A program made the translations under genes and the position numbers. A stretch of 64,000 bases of DNA, from assembly GCA_016647705.1 (NCBI GenBank), contig CM028338.1, forward strand, positions 16,265,577 through 16,329,576, written 5' to 3'. Within the stretch, counting starts at the first letter, position 1. Every line of letters starts with the position of its first letter. Origin of the DNA: Eucommia ulmoides. Lineage: Eukaryota > Streptophyta > Magnoliopsida > Garryales > Eucommiaceae. The notes under the pieces were generated by a model. The model worked only from the letters and a program-made list of their open reading frames with translations, ran no database searches and was not told where the DNA came from. Positions 33,257 to 44,689 of the stretch are shown in pieces.

Positions 33257-34650
33257 TAGGTGTAATTTACTTATCTATTTCCAAACCGAACTTGTTAGTT
33301 TTCGAGTACGTTTATTACGTTTTAATACGTTTTTATGTATTTTTGTATAAATAATGTGTATGGGGTGAAAAAGCATAAAAATGGATCATAAACGATCAAA
33401 TCAGACCAAGAACGGTAAAAAAATGGTGGGAAAACAACTACGAGGGCATAATTCAAAAAATCACCGCCGCGGCGTCCAAGTCACCGCTGCGACGATCAAT
33501 ATGCAAAGAGGACCAAAATGTTACTAACAGCCCACCGCCTAGGCGATGAAAGAATAGGATGGTCCTTGATCCCACCGCCAAGGCCGTGGCTTAACCGACA
33601 TGCTTACCACTTTGGCGGTGATCCCACCGCCACAGCGGTCACTCTACACAACTTTTAAATATTGTTTTAGATATTTTGCTCCCTATTTAATCCTCTCTCC
33701 TCTTTTCTTTTTGAACCCTCGGCCATAGGAGACCCCTTAGGGTTCCTAATAGTTCAAGAGTATTTTGGGGTATGCTCAACCAATTCCAAAGGAGAAGAAC
33801 ACGTTGCAATAAAGGAGAAGCGATCGTATGATAGTTTTAGCAGCAAATCTTTGGACTATGGCTAAGTTCTTCCATTTCTCTCTTTATTTTCTTAACTGTA
33901 GTAGATTGTTGAGCATGTTTAGCTCGATTTTCATTGTATAAATGGTTATGGCCATGAGTTAAACGGATTTTGTTTAAGGATTAATATATTTTATGAAATC
34001 GTTGTTTGTTTGAGTCTGTGTTTCGTTAATGGTTGCTCTTCTCTATTTCGATTGTGTTTATCATTATTCTTTGATATCATACTTGTTTAGATAATTAGAG
34101 AATATAGAGTTTGACACTCGGGAGATGTAACCCCGAATTTGGACTAGGGTAAATACAACGTGACGATCTAATAACCCGGGAGGGAGTTAGAAAGTGTGCA
34201 ATAAATGACGTTGGGGAAAGACTCATGTGACCTAGTGTTGTTACGACATTGAGAGGGACTTGTTTGTTGACGTGAAGTCGCATATTCACTCGTCTTACAC
34301 TCAAGAAAGGTGGCGAGTGAGTTTACGATACAGAGATTGTCGGATACGTTGAACGCCGTTATTGTAAACTAAATGAGACCAAACACATTTTTATAAATGA
34401 AGTTAATTCCTAAGAAATATTTTCCCTAAAACATCTCAATATAATATTAGTATAATTAGACTAATTAACTTAGTATTAGTATTAATTAATTAAAAACTTA
34501 ATTTTTATCACCTAAATAAAGTTAGGTTATGACAATCGCGGTACTCGATAATAATCTCAACCAATCCCTGTGGATACGACAACCCTTACTCCTTCCCATC
34601 TTGACCCGAACACTTGCGGTGAAAGTGGTGAAGAAATTTACGTGCCATTG
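33257..34650 (+). mobile_element. Solo LTR of the A3 family, inverted inside the A3 LTR
   Basis: It reads as the reverse complement of the A3 LTR, from TAGGTGTAATTTAC (outer edge, its first bases lost) to TTACGTGCCATTG (inner edge). It has its own version of the GC palindromes (33461-33639). I see no convincing target duplication (AACGT on the left, TTTTT on the right), so either it decayed or it arose by inversion or conversion. Confidence 0.72.
33461..33639. repeat. Paired CCGCC/GGCGG palindromes in the inverted A3-family LTR
   Basis: Sites include TCACCGCCGCGGCG at 33461, TCACCGCTGCGACG at 33481, CCACCGCCTAGGCG at 33532, CCACCGCCAAGGCC at 33572, ACCACTTTGGCGGT at 33606 and ACCGCCACAGCGGT at 33626. 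The first and last pairs are exactly 20 bp apart and the middle pair 40 bp. The half-site is the same as in A1 and T3 but the centre varies. Confidence 0.8.
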
Positions 34651-35627
34651 TTTTTACGAAACTAGGTCACATGAGTCTTCCCCCAACATCATCGATTATA
34701 CACTCTCTAACTCCCTCCCGGGTTATTAGATTGTCGCGTTGTGTTTAAACCATAGTCTGAATCTGGGGTTATCTCTCCCGAGTGTCAAATATCGTATTCT
34801 CAGTATATCATAACAAGCATAATAAATAAGGTGAAATGACAAACACAATCGAATAACGAAGAACAACTATTAACGAAACACCGATTCAAAACCAAATATT
34901 CATAAATTATAGTAATCCCTAGACAATATCCGTTTAGCTAACGGCCATAGCCCTATATACAATGATAAACAAGCTAAACATACTCAAACCATAATCCAAA
35001 GTGAATAAATAAATCAAGAAACGAGAGAAACTAGCTGTAGTCCGAAGATTTGGCGCTAAAACCATTCCGAGATCACTTATCCTTCTTCACAATGTGTTCT
35101 TCTTCTTTGGATTTGGTGGAGCATTCCCCAAAAATCTCTTAACCCTATTCTAACCCTAGGAGCTCTCTTCTGACCGAAACAGAGGAGAGGAGGAATATAT
35201 AGGGCAAAAAATATCTAAATAAATATCTAAACTGTGTGCAGAGTCACCACCGCGGCGGTGATTATGTCGGATAAGTCACGGCCTAGGCGATGGACTCGGC
35301 AATGGGATCAGAGACCTCTCTGTTGTTTCATTGCCTTGGTGATGGGCCTTCAGCAAGAAAAAACACTACTCTGCATATTGACTGCCACGACGGTGGTCTT
35401 GGCGCCGCAGTGGTGGGCTGCTTTTCAGAATTTTGCCTCTATGCTTGTTTTCCCACGATTCTTGATCCGATTTGATCGTTTATGATCTGTTTTCATAAAT
35501 TTTCACCCCACACACCTGTTTTAATGGAAAAAGAATAAAAACATATTAAAATGTATTAAAATACTATAATAACACTCGAAAATTAACAAGTTCAGTTTGA
35601 AAATAGATAAGTGAATTACACCAATCG

Positions 35628-37367
35628 CCGGCCTGTTAAGACATAGGCTTGGACACATCCCTTCTCTCTCTAGGTTCGAATTTCTCTCATGGGTCTTGGG
35701 ATTTTTTAAGATTTACACTCCTTAGACATACTTAAATCTTACAAAAAAGACTCCAAAACTGTATTCTTGAGACTCTTTTAACAAGATCTTAAGAAATTGT
35801 AGATGAACAACCAAGAAGAAGGAAGAAGATTAAAGAAGGAGAAGAAGGAAAAACAATTAGGGAAAGACCACTCCCCTAAGTTAGGTAAGTCCTTTGAAAC
35901 TCCTCTTTTGATTTTGTTTATATATCTTTATATTACTTGTATATCGTATATTTGGATAGTTCTTGGAGGCTTAGATCATGTACATAGTGGAAATATCATA
36001 GTTTGTGTCAAGAACATGAAAAACACTATGGCTTGTGCATATCATCTTTGGATTTGTCAAGAACACATGAAACCGAACTTCAATTAATCTAGAACAAACT
36101 TTCAATGAAGGATTACTAACTACTAACTACTAAGAGCTAACATTTACTTCACTTCAATAGCCTAGATCATAGCCTAACCCATGTCTTAGGCTTTTGGATT
36201 GACACCCTATATATATCACGTCTAGACCTCTTGTGTCTAAAAGTCGGAATAAAGGGAGGACCTCTATTCCTTCGGGGATAAGTCTGTACCTTCTTCAAAA
36301 ATATTTTCATCTTCTTAGTTACAAGTTGGACTAGTACCTTATATATATAGGAGGACCTCTATTCATTCGAGGATAAGGTTGCACCTTCTTTAGAAACGTT
36401 TCTATCTTCTTAGTTACGAGTAAGGCTAGCATGTAAATGATATATTTTCTTATCTTTTGGAGAAATAAAGTGAACCTTAACACTAAACTTGCCTAAGCAA
36501 GTAAATTCAGTTGGAATGTTCTTGACAAAATCAACGTGTATATCTACTTACCATTGGTGCATTTATGTTCTTATTTTGTCTTAAATAAACAAAAATGGAA
36601 ATAAAAAATAAAAATAAAATCATCTTATAGTAGTGAACTAAATTTTGACCTAATTCTTGGTAAAGACTAGGATACGTAGGCAGCCTTATGCAGGTTTGGT
36701 AGTAAAATAAAATCACATTGTGGCGAACTATGTTTTGACTTGGTTTCTCATGAAAACTGAGATACATAGGCAACCTTTACAGCTTTAGTCGTCACTAAAA
36801 ATAAATAAAATATTTTCATTCAATCTATTTTATCTATTTCTGCTTTTAAATAAATAATGTTTTCGTGTTTTCTTTATATAAAATACATAAAAAAGACAAA
36901 ATAAAAATAAAAATATGAGTTAGTATTTTAAACAAAATCGAAGGAAATTACTTGGACTATGTTTAAACGTAAAGATTCATTTAGACGTAGGTAATGTTTT
37001 TGGATGGGTGTCTTGGAGTACCTAACACATTTCCTGAGCATAATTGACCCTCGAACTTTAAAGAAATATTTGGTAAAGACCAACTGCTTTTGAGTCAAAA
37101 CTTGAGCCATTTTAAACTAAAAAATATATTTTAAAAATCATGGTGACCCGGCACACCATATAACTCAATGCTAGGTGGAAATTCCATTTTTTAAAATAAA
37201 TATTGGTCCAAAGAGAGTTTTTAAAACTGGAGCCTAGAAAACCCCCAGAAACTAGTTTTATAAAATGAACGAATTGTTTAGGATTTTGAGAAGGAGGAAT
37301 GAAACCTTGTTTTCTTCTTCTTTCCATTCTATTCTTCATCTGTTTCCGAAATTCGGGGTATGATAGA
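35628..37367 (+). repeat. D LTR, downstream part (inferred)
   Basis: This continues element D after A3 and ends next to the primer site at 37368. It has two local duplications: GGAGGACCTCTATTC units at 36255 and 36350, and GAACTA...GATACRTAGGCARCC units near 36637 and 36725. The GATACGTAGGCAGCC wording is common in Tat-type LTRs. The lysine-rich frame at 35803-36087 has no domain and is probably chance. Confidence 0.55.
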
Positions 37368-37385
37368 TGGCAACTCCGCTGGGGA
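37368..37385 (+). other. D primer binding site (Tat type)
   Basis: TGGCAACTCCGCTGGGGA closely resembles the TGGCGACTCCGCTGGGGA primer site I know from Tat/Ogre elements. It is the anchor for placing the end of the D LTR. Confidence 0.65.
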
Positions 37386-37500
37386 TTTTTTAGGGTCAAG
37401 CCTTGTTGCAGTCTTAATTTATCTTCATGATTAAATAAAGTCCAAGTATTATGTTTTCGTTTTTAAACATAAATGATTCCTTCTAAAAAAAAAAGAAGTA

Positions 37501-37536
<36 letters not shown>

Positions 37537-38955
37537 TTCGCTTATTTTACTTCTTATATGTTTTGTTTATATATTTGCATTCATTTATATACTGTCATTA
37601 CTTTACTGTATTTTACTTTGCTATCTTTAAATTTCTGCAGATTTCTTCATTTTACTTTCCGTAAGATCTCTCCAATGCATAAGCACTACTTTGCATTGCA
37701 TATCATGAGAAAAATCCAATGCCACAAACCTCATAGGGATAGGAGGTCGGCAGTAGGGGCTGAAGTTGTTGATTTTATCACGCCGATCTAAGCTCCGATA
37801 CTCTGTAGGACTAGAAAGATGAGTCAGTAGAAGCAAGACTAGGTGGTTTATCCTCTGGGATTCGGCTTTGAAACTCGCCTTGCTTAGCTTACCAACCAAA
37901 GACGGATGTTTCCCCGGAGAGGACACCAGAGGTTTAAAGATATGGGAACCAAACTTTTATAGGATACGTTAGTAGAAAACCGTGAACCACATATATTGAG
38001 CCTAGGATAGAAGGAAACCCTTCTGTATTTATGACACTATCTTGGAGAGAGACATTATTGTCCTGCTTTGTATATTTCCTGTCAGTATATATGTTTCCCT
38101 GAAACCATACAAAAGAAAATCTCCAAAACTAGTAAAGAACAGAATTGCCAATTAGGAATTGCCATTTTTCCTCACCCTTATGGGCCTGTTCATAGTCAGA
38201 AATTATTCTCAAAATCTGACTGTTGAACAAGCAATAGAGAGGAATAATGGGAATTCTTGTTACGACTATATGATGCTTTATTAGACTAAAAACCTTTGTT
38301 TTGTCTTGATTCAGGCCTTGCTTTAGTTTGAGGTCGATAATGGCAAAGAATTGATATGAAATTTCCATTTGTCTAAATAAAAAGTGTCAATCAAGTTTGT
38401 AAATTTAAGAAAGGACACCTTAGTCATGTCGAAGTCCGATATGGTTGTAAATTATAAAAATTGGAAATAATGGAAATTTTGTTTCAAACTAAGTCATGGT
38501 TGAACCCAAATGCCTTTGTAAGCTATAATACTGACATGACTATTGCCAAGTCCAAAAAATTGCTCTACGCAGAAAAACACTTGTCTCCTGTTCACCGATT
38601 CACACTTGTGCGCAAGCATGACAACCTATCCAAACGAAAGACACAGAGGAATAGTCGAATGAAACCGTAGGGGTATCCCAACTAAAAGAGTATGTAGTTT
38701 CACTGAAAGAATCCATCGGTTACATAACAGAACTTCTGCAACAACTCTGTCAGTCTCAACAAAACCCCGTAGTCTCAGTTCAAATTTTGGGTCCGATAGA
38801 ACCAACAACAATGCATTAACCTTCCAGCTTTCGAGGCCTTAGCCCAGTTATTGGAGGATTAGTCACTCATGGAGCACAACCACAAGTCACTCTAGCTATG
38901 GTTGAACCAAATCCGAATCCAAGTTCAACCTTAGCTAAACCAATAGCTAGCTCAG
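37386..38955 (+). other. D leader and unreadable gag 5' part
   Basis: The first kilobase is non-coding, with an AAT run at 37503-37530. From about 38460 faint Gag-like sequence appears but with many stops. I see no other gene. Confidence 0.45.
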
Positions 38956-39660
38956 TCATATAAGTGACAACAGGACGATTCAAAAAGGAAGTAAACGGGC
39001 AGTCCAAAAAGACCTCCCTATGGACTAAAAAATTACTGCAAATGGAAAAAGAACTCCAAGAGGTAAAAAGAGGAGAATCAAGAGTCAATGACCGATATCT
39101 TAACCTATCATCGGTACCTCAGGTGAAGTTCCCTAATAGCTTTACCATACCCGTATTCATGAAGTAAGATGGGTTAGGGTGTCTAGATTGGCACATCTAA
39201 CGATACAAGAACAAAATAGGGGCGTATATCCATAACGAAGTGTTAGCCGTCCAGTTTTTCCAGCAGTCATTAGATGGACCTACTGCCCGTTGGTACACAA
39301 CAATGGAAAAGACAATGGTGAAAATATTCCTTGACATAGTCTAGGTTTTCTGTGAGCAGTACGACTACAATAGAGAAATTTTACTTGATAAAAGTTCTCT
39401 CCAGACATTGACTAGAAAAAATGGTGAAAGCTTACGAGAGGTCGTCGTCCATTGGAAAGGCAGAGCCGCAAAAGTAATACCGCTAATAAAGGAATCTGAA
39501 ATGGTCCAAATGTTCATCAAGATCCAGCCTCACCCTTACTATGAACCTCTTCTCAACACGATGAAAGGTCTATTTTCTGATATAATACTCTAGGGAGAGT
39601 ACGTGGAGGAAGGCATCAGAACTGGTAGAATACAAAAATAAGTTGATAATGAGGTCAAAA
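38956..39660 (+). pseudogene. D gag (capsid region)
   Basis: It reads in pieces: VKFPNSFTIPVF, then after a stop DGLGC, EVLAVQFFQQSLDGPTARWY, and the open piece 39408-39593 containing ESLREVVVHWKGRAAKVIP and MVQMFIKIQPHPYYEPLL. This is the typical capsid order of Tat-type Gag (a QFFQxSLxGPAxxWY block, then WR...A..V.P). At least three stops are present. Confidence 0.75.
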
Positions 39661-40779
39661 AGTCAAAGCCTCTAAGGAAAGAAACTCCTGAGGTATCAAT
39701 GGTTGTCCAAGGTCAGAAAAATAAGCAAAATCTCCAACCTCAATACAATATAGAGCAGTCTAGCCTTCCCGGATACTAGGATCAGGCCTTGCGAAATCAG
39801 GAACTTCCTCGATTTTGTACTATTTCAAGCACTTCTATACAACCCCTCCCCATAGCTAGCTCCCTATAAATCTCCACCACCATCTACCCAAATCCCTTTT
39901 AACTGCAGTCAAAATCATCAAAATTTCATATCCAACCGCTTGCCTAAGGAACAATGGAAATTCACTAATCTACCTGTAACCCTTTCCCGAATCTTCGATG
40001 AATGTATCAAAAACAAAATGCTCACACACAAACCCTCAAATTTTCTAAACATTAGAAGCTCATTTTTTTAATCCAAACTAATTCTACCCCCGAATTGTCT
40101 AAACATTAAAATCCCATTTTTTTAATCCAAACTAATTCTGCGCCTATTACTCGGGGTGGCTGGCCATCATACCGACAATTGATACTCTATGAGAAATAAA
40201 ATAGAAAACCTTATACAAGTAAAGGTAATATGCTTGCTTCCCGAAAGATGGGGAGACATCTCAACCCAATTGTCAGCAAAACCCTCTACCTAAGCATGAC
40301 AACCTAGTCCCGAATGTCAATATGATTGGGCGAGACCAGGAAAGAAATCCTAAGGATGATATTGGAATCTAGAAGACCGATCTGAAGTCACCCACGGTAG
40401 TATGGGTAGAAGCCAGAAATTTCTCAAAGACCTACTGTAGACGTTTCAATCACTCTCATTGTCTGTAAAAGGATTTCGAATAAATACCGAACAAGAAGAC
40501 AACAAAGAAAATGAGAGTTAATATTTCTAGTGATCAAAAAGTACCAAGTTATATCTCATATCTGACTACCCATCAGGTAGTTGAGTTTATCTTACCCCTA
40601 GAACCTTTTTGTCTTTTGAAATTTCGCTTTTTTTTTTTTATTGTAGTAATAGTTATGTTAGAAACTGACATATTTAAAATTAGATTTTATGTTTACTTGT
40701 CAGGAGCCAAAATAATCTCGTATATAATCCATATAATGACAAAACAAATCTTCTCGAAGAGTACAATCTAGATGAGAAA

Positions 40780-41410
40780 ATATATTGTGAGTTAATGGAA
40801 ATTGAAACAGAAGATGACCCTATTCTTGAGAATCCCGAGGAAGTCCGAAAAGCCTTAGAAAAATTCAAGGAACGACCCATTCCGAGTCGAGACAAGCCTA
40901 AAAATAGTAAATCCAGGAGACCCAAAAGAATCTGAAAGAAACCAAGGTAAAAAAATCACCAAGAAAGAGAAGACTCGTTAGCCCTATTAAAGAAATACCA
41001 AGATGTATTCGCACGGCCCTACAACGAGATAGTAGGACTATTGACCGACATCATAATGCACAAGTTTCTTATCAAAGAAGGAAGAAGATAACACTACCGC
41101 TACTAAATAGAGCGAACCCAAAAGTCGACTTCCTGCTATTGGATATCCACATCAACTTCGGGTAACATTGCCAGGTGTAGGATTTCATCATTTGTGGATG
41201 GATTCTACGGATATAATCAAATTCAATTCAACGAAGAAGATAGCATAAAAATTTCCTTCATCACACCAAGGGGCAGGTTTAGCTACAAAGTCATGATTGT
41301 CGGACTAAAAGAACGCCCGATAACTTACCAAAAAATCATGACAACACTCTTCAAAAGTATTATCCATAAGAAATAAAGGTTTGCGTGGACAAAATAATTA
41401 CGTATCCAAG
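40780..41410 (+). pseudogene. D reverse transcriptase fragment
   Basis: The open piece 41194-41376 reads MDGFYGYNQIQFNEEDSIK and FITPRGRFSYKVMIVGLK, the palm segment of Ty3/gypsy RT, with the first catalytic D in MDGF. Upstream, EETDDP-like acidic sequence and LLKKYQDVFARPYNEIVGL fit the RT N-terminus. The YxDD segment is not readable, and RNase H is missing between here and integrase. Confidence 0.7.
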
Positions 41411-41873
41411 AGAAAATAAAGATCATCTGGAACATTTGGGAAAAATTGTCAACTGACAATAGAAGTTTTAACTAAAGTTTAAACCAACCGAATGAACATG
41501 AGAGTTTTTGGGATTCATGGTAAACCATCAAGGTATCAAGATTGACCCTATCAATACCAGTAGCAATGAGCGAATGCCGATTCATCCTGGTAGTTGTCGA
41601 CTATGTCACCAAAATGGGTGGAAGCAGTCTTTCTCACATATGTCACCCAAAAGACTGTAATACGGTTCTTCAAGGAGAGTATCCTATTACATTACGAAGT
41701 ACCACAAGTTCTAATAATGGTCAATTTCCTAGAATCTCAAAGGTGGAATGATGAAATACATATATGCTTAGTTGGTAGTCGAGCATAAGAATTTCGCACC
41801 ATAACGTCCTAAGATGAGTGGAGCAGTTAAGGTCGCTAATAATAACATCAAGAAGATCCCGCGGAAGATGGTT

Positions 41874-42386
41874 TGTAACGACCCAGTTTTCCAAGGCCGC
41901 CACGCGGTTTCTCCCTTTGGAGAATTGACACTAAAATCGAATCACCAATATTTTACTTTATAAAAATCTTTTATAAATACTGAGAAATTTTACAATCCGA
42001 CGGCGATAATTATAATTATCACCTTTTTGAATCGATTTTACAATAATAAATAATAAATAAAATTATTACAAATTAAATAAAATTTTGAAAGAAATTTCTG
42101 GTGCAGTTTCATTCTCAGCGGCCCTGCAATTAAAATTGTAGGGTTGTAAGCCAGGGCTTAGTAGAATTTCAACCCCTCTAGTACGTGTATCCAATCAATA
42201 TAACAAATAAACACATAAACACGTATCTCACATAATTTTCACATAATCATAATTATTTCATGAAAATTAATAGTAATAATTCGTCCACAATAATAATATA
42301 AATCAGATTAAATACATTTATTAAAAGAGTTAGAAATTCTACCTGAAATCCGAAGCTAGAATCCGAACTGAAATATTTTTTTCGCC

Positions 42387-42473
<87 letters not shown>

Positions 42474-42898
42474 TAGATATATATAGTTAATATCCTGATC
42501 TCTCTCTATATATTAGTATATATAGCATTAACATAATGATAAATTCCCATGTACGTGTCATGTTGACATCTCCCTATATATATATATGGGGGGGGGGGGG
42601 GGGGGGGTTAATATTAGTTTCCTTCTTTTAGAAATAAACTAGTTTAACAATTTATTTATTTATTTACACATTGTTCTCCCTTAAAATAAAATAAAAAATT
42701 AATTATATCCCAAAACTCTTAAAAGTATATTTTAAATAACATAATAGTCCCAAAACTTTTAAAAATCAATTTAAAATTAACATTTAACCTCCAAAAATTA
42801 TCAAATATAATTATTCCATAAATTTATAAAACAATCCAAAAAATATTAAACTTATATAAAATAATATTTTTAAAAATACAAATTTTTGGGGTATTACA
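41874..42898 (-). repeat. N 3' LTR (1025 bp)
   Basis: The edges are TGTAACGACCC and GGGGTATTACA on the plus strand. Compared with the other LTR it has an expanded AT run (42393-42434), a GATA run (about 42433-42474) and a G run (42589-42607), which account for its extra length. Confidence 0.88.
42393..42607. repeat. AT, GATA and G runs in the N 3' LTR
   Basis: About 20 AT units are followed by about ten GATA units, then after a gap a run of about 19 G. The equivalent place in the other LTR (46505-46625) has only short AT stretches and no G run, so these expanded after insertion. Confidence 0.85.
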
Positions 42899-42912
42899 AT
42901 ATACCCCCCCTT
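42899..42912 (-). other. N polypurine tract
   Basis: The minus strand reads AAGGGGGGGTATAT directly before the LTR start TGTAATACC. Just upstream on the same strand is CAAGGACGAAATTTATATAA, wording typical of the end of pol in Tekay/Del elements. Confidence 0.75.
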
Positions 42913-43059
42913 ATATAAATTTCGTCCTTGAAATTTCATTCAAAATAATAATAATTCAGAATCGCACCGCATTGTCATGTTAATCACTCTTGGTTAAACA
43001 ATAATAATCGAAAGTCACTACCACACTCTCATTGCACTATTCTGATAAGAATAGCAATA

Positions 43060-44590
43060 ATGTCTATATAAAGTTTCTCAAAAAAATCTCAACAATTATC
43101 CTACGCTCTAATCCTACCTATCACTAGTAGTGGACCAATATCTGTCTGAATATTTTATCAATTTATGGTCTTCATAATACAAAAACGATTTATGGATCAA
43201 GTACTTTTATCAAAATCTACTTTCCAACAAAATATAGCCATTCACTTGGAAATATCAAAATCCGCAGATATCATCAAAATAAAACACTGAATTTAAACCA
43301 ATATATTAACTTTTATATAATAAAGTACCACATACTTCATTGCCAGCCATAGGATTGTTTACCTGACGATTGAGAGTTATAACAGTACCATAACCTGTCC
43401 ATTTATGGAATCTAAGGTTTCAATCAGTGTCAGAGCCATTTAATATCTCCAATGGTAAGAGCCAACACGTTGTATGAACCACCATATTATAATGATAATC
43501 ATTATCATCAACAATAATAACGACAACAACAACAACAAATATCAACCACTTGCAGGACTTGTCCTCCTGTAAAGTCTCAATACAACGTCATATAGGACAT
43601 GCCTTCATGTTAGGTCCAACAACATCCTGTAGGACATGCCCTCATGTCTGGATCTCACTACAGCATAGTCGGATAGTAAAATCACTTTCTGTATTTAAAA
43701 AATTTACTAGATCCACATCACGTTATAAAATAATTTATTTTAATTAACCTTTTCTTTTCACATTTTAGTACGAAAATAAAATTTGACAATTTACATAAAA
43801 GACAATACCCTCATTTTATTGGTCTACGGTCTTCATAATATAAAAATAATTTATGGATCAAGTATATTTATCAAACACCACTTTTCATAATAGAATATAA
43901 CCACATAATGAGCAACAACAAAATTCCACGAATATCATTATGATAAAATAATTTAATTTAAGTCAACTGAATGTACATCAACCAATCGAATCACTTTTAT
44001 ATAATAAAATATCTTAAACATACTTTCTTATTAGCCATAGGATCGTTTCACCTAACAATCGGGAGTTATGACGTTACCATAACTTGTATAACTGTGCAAT
44101 CTAAGGGTGCTATCAGTGCTAGGACCATTCAATATCTCCAATGGTAAAAGTCAACACGATGGTATAAACTACCATATCAACAACATATTCAACTACCTGC
44201 AAGACTTGCTCCTCTCAGGTCTCAACATATCAACAACATATTCAACCACCTGTAGGACTTGCTCTCCTATCAGGTCACAACACAACCCCCTACAGGACAT
44301 GTCCTTTTGTAAGGACCAACAACATTTCGCAGGACATGCTCTCCTGACGAGACAATTATGGCATAGCAGGATAAAAATAATTTTTTCACCTTTAAAATTT
44401 TACTTGATCCATTTGACAACATAAAACAATCTATTTTCATCAACACTTTTTTTTTCCAATTTAATATGAAAATATAATTTGATAATTTATATATAAGATA
44501 ATAAACGCCTTTTAAATCGATCTTTTAAAAAACTTATCCTATGGTCCACAACACTCACCGAGTCTACAGAATCTATAACCTAAGCTCAAA
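43060..44590 (-). repeat. Fragments of Tekay-like LTR inside N
   Basis: Two partial LTR copies in tandem (about 43060-43800 and 43805-44520) both contain the GATTTATGGATCAAGTA-type wording, the AATCACTTTTATATAATAA segment, the conserved box and CAGGACATGCC repeats of T2. They are followed by a piece of leader wording (44530-44585: TCTACAGAATCTATAACCT). This looks like a partial duplication of an LTR rather than an intact insertion. The first copy is uninterrupted at the point where A2 entered T2. Confidence 0.7.
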
Positions 44591-44610
44591 ACGAGTTCAA
44601 TACAAAATAC

Positions 44611-44612
<2 letters not shown>

Positions 44613-44678
<66 letters not shown>
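44613..44678. repeat. AT dinucleotide run
   Basis: About 33 AT units lie inside the internal region of N. The tyrosine-isoleucine frame across it is not a gene. Confidence 0.9.
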
Positions 44679-44679
<1 letters not shown>

Positions 44680-44689
44680 CAGGAGCAAA

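Larger units (their letters stand above)
28765..35627 (-). mobile_element. A3: Athila-like element that keeps only gag
   Basis: On the minus strand the order is 5' LTR (32833-35627, split by an inverted LTR), Athila primer site (32809-32826), gag remnant (31685-32600), 3' untranslated region, polypurine tract and 3' LTR (28765-30127). There is no protease, RT or integrase. The internal region is only 2.7 kb, so the element would have depended on enzymes from relatives. Flanks are CCAGC (28760-28764) and CCGGC (35628-35632), a target duplication with one mismatch. Confidence 0.8.
32833..35627 (-). repeat. A3 5' LTR, split by an inverted LTR
   Basis: The parts 32833-33256 and 34651-35627 together match the 3' LTR 28765-30127. 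Between them lies a related LTR in the opposite orientation. The right edge ACACCAATCG is a worn version of ACCTATCA. Confidence 0.78.

Noticed and set aside
35803-36087. Charged frame of 94 codons with a hydrophobic segment
   Set aside because: It sits in the inferred D LTR, starts in a low-complexity AAG-rich stretch and has no recognisable domain or neighbour.
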